Part shown: positions 7,024 through 7,471 of the stretch, piece by piece | Layout of the letters: the number at the start of each line of letters is the position of its first letter | Position numbering within the stretch: the first letter of the stretch is position 1 | From: Actinocrinis sp035605935 | Lineage (GTDB): Bacteria; Actinomycetota; Actinomycetes; Streptomycetales; Catenulisporaceae | NCBI RefSeq assembly: GCF_035605935.1 | Contig: NZ_DATNGK010000166.1 | Location: 1 to 7,471, forward strand | Reading direction: 5' to 3' | Length of the DNA: 7,471 bases | Position numbers and translations under genes: made by a program | Notes under the pieces: generated by a model | The model's input: the letters and a program-made list of their open reading frames with translations, nothing else | What the model was told of the DNA's origin: nothing | The model's database searches: none

Positions 7024-7053
7024 TTGGGCGGTACCCCACCGGCCCGCTACGAT
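7024..7053 (+). promoter_or_regulatory. Predicted tRNA-Thr promoter (TTGGGC, 18 nt, TACGAT)
   Basis: TTGGGC (7024-7029) and TACGAT (7048-7053) are spaced by 18 nt. The -10 fits TANNNT well and the -35 keeps TTG. Transcription would begin near 7060, leaving a leader of about 44 nt before the mature tRNA, which would be removed by RNase P. The rest of the spacer between msiK and the tRNA holds no coding sequence I can support. Confidence 0.5.
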
Positions 7054-7071
7054 TGCACCGGAGGCGCGCAT

Positions 7072-7094
7072 ACGGGCACCGCTCGTCTGCCCGT
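7072..7094 (+). other. Hairpin in the tRNA-Thr leader
   Basis: ACGGGCA (7072-7078) pairs perfectly with TGCCCGT (7088-7094) around a 9-nt loop, ending 9 nt before the tRNA 5' end. It may help present the precursor for 5' processing or keep it from misfolding. Confidence 0.35.
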
Positions 7095-7103
7095 CACCCA
7101 CCC

Positions 7104-7176
7104 GCTGGTGTGGCGCAATTGGCAGCGCACCTGTCTTGTAAACAGGTGGTTAGGGGTTCGAGTCCCCTCACCAGCT
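7104..7176 (+). tRNA. tRNA-Thr(TGT)
   Basis: A complete 73-nt cloverleaf. The acceptor stem GCTGGTG (7104-7110) pairs with CACCAGC (7169-7175), with discriminator T7176. The D arm is GCGC/GCGC with the loop AATTGGCA. The anticodon stem CCTGT/ACAGG encloses the loop CTTGTAA, giving anticodon TGT (7137-7139), which reads threonine ACA and by wobble ACG. The variable loop is TGGTT, and the T arm AGGGG/CCCCT has the loop TTCGAGT. All stems are fully paired. The 3' CCA is not encoded (TCA follows), so it must be added by nucleotidyltransferase. I saw no duplicate of its 3' end in the window, so no integrated element is indicated. Confidence 0.97.
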
Positions 7177-7218
7177 CACTGACTCCCCCCAGCTCAGCCC
7201 ACCATAGCAGCAGGTCAG

Positions 7219-7251
7219 GCCCGACCCCGAGAGATCCAATCGGGGCCGGGC
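7219..7251. terminator. Stem-loop downstream of tRNA-Thr, probable terminator
   Basis: GCCCGACCCCGA (7219-7230) pairs with TCGGGGCCGGGC (7240-7251) as 11 of 12 base pairs, with one A/C mismatch and a 9-nt loop. It lies 42 nt after the tRNA and about 70 nt beyond the stop of the convergent partial gene, so it could end both transcripts. No long T-run follows. Confidence 0.6.
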
Positions 7252-7271
7252 ATGTCTCACTGTCTATCGGT

Positions 7272-7291
7272 ATCGGGCACGATCGGGCACG
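7272..7291. repeat. Tandem duplication of a 10-mer (ATCGGGCACG x2)
   Basis: Two perfect adjacent copies of ATCGGGCACG, preceded by a partial CTATCGG. A second small direct repeat, GCGACAA at 7296-7302 and 7307-7313, follows. All lie in the non-coding stretch between the terminator-like hairpin and the stop codon of the partial minus-strand gene. Confidence 0.6.
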
Positions 7292-7319
7292 AGTCGCGAC
7301 AAGGGCGCGACAACAGCCC

Positions 7320-7471
7320 TCAGCCCCCGGATTGCTCTCCGCGGTCGTCGTTGGCGTTGTCTGAGCGGCCTTCTGCGTCGTCCTCTAGCGGCTCGGACGT
7401 GGTGTCAGACGGTGCGGTGCCGCTGTCGCCAAGGGCGTCCTCGATCCGACGTCGCGCGGCGTCCTGCGTGC
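7320..7471 (-). CDS. 3' end of an unidentified gene with an acidic, disordered C-terminal tail
   Basis: One minus-strand frame is open from the window edge (first full codon 7467-7469) to a TGA at 7320-7322, giving 49 residues; the other two minus frames are stopped. The peptide starts TQDAARRRIEDALGD, a short amphipathic helix, and continues as a tail rich in Asp, Glu, Ser, Thr, Gly and Asn that ends EQSGG. This composition is typical of the disordered C-terminus of an actinobacterial protein, which supports real coding. The gene converges on tRNA-Thr, with the stem-loop at 7219-7251 between them. I do not recognise the family, and the visible part carries no domain. Confidence 0.55.
   Translation of the reverse strand, partial: TQDAARRRIEDALGDSGTAPSDTTSEPLEDDAEGRSDNANDDRGEQSGG

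Noticed and set aside
7104..7176. tRNA-Thr as an attachment site of an integrated element
   Set aside because: No integrase gene and no second copy of the tRNA 3' end are visible in the window.

Overview
The window is high-GC bacterial DNA with GTG starts, actinobacterial-type protein sequences, a putative F420-dependent oxidoreductase and an MsiK-type sugar-import ATPase. This points to an actinobacterium. TTA leucine codons occur inside mutY (214-216) and the MFS gene, so it is probably not a Streptomyces with strict bldA-type TTA avoidance; I cannot name a genus.

Layout, left to right. The 3' part of mutY (adenine-DNA glycosylase, +) runs in from the left edge and overlaps tail to tail by 35 nt with a Bcr/CflA-type MFS efflux gene (-). 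A 202-nt divergent spacer follows, holding a GC-rich hairpin, a 13-bp palindrome, one perfect 9-mer DnaA box and the likely cysS promoter. Next come cysS (cysteinyl-tRNA synthetase, +, probably leaderless) and rlmB (23S rRNA 2'-O-methyltransferase of the SpoU family, +), then a hairpin-rich spacer and an LLM-class flavin/F420 oxidoreductase gene (+). A strong stem-loop terminator separates this from the convergent msiK (-), which encodes the ATPase of sugar ABC importers. The 298-nt spacer upstream of msiK holds its likely promoter, with a palindrome between -35 and -10, a leader hairpin, and the promoter of a tRNA-Thr(TGT) gene (+). After the tRNA comes a terminator-like stem-loop and the 3' end of an unidentified gene (-) with an acidic, disordered tail.

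The genes are mostly housekeeping: DNA oxidative-damage repair, cysteine charging of tRNA, 23S rRNA methylation and a Thr tRNA, plus transport and redox genes. cysS and rlmB form a translation-related pair, and msiK stands alone with no permease or binding-protein genes, as expected for an ATPase shared by several importers. From memory, cysS-rlmB followed nearby by msiK resembles the Streptomyces arrangement, and mutY also lies in the wider carD-ispDF-cysS / radA-disA-mutY neighbourhood of mycobacteria. What differs here is that the MFS gene, not ispD-ispF, sits just upstream of cysS.

I found no mobile element, CRISPR array, toxin-antitoxin pair, defence system or biosynthetic cluster, and no clear undescribed system. 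The observations most worth checking are regulatory: the palindrome in the msiK promoter, the lone DnaA box, the palindrome in the MFS leader and the predicted leaderless cysS mRNA.
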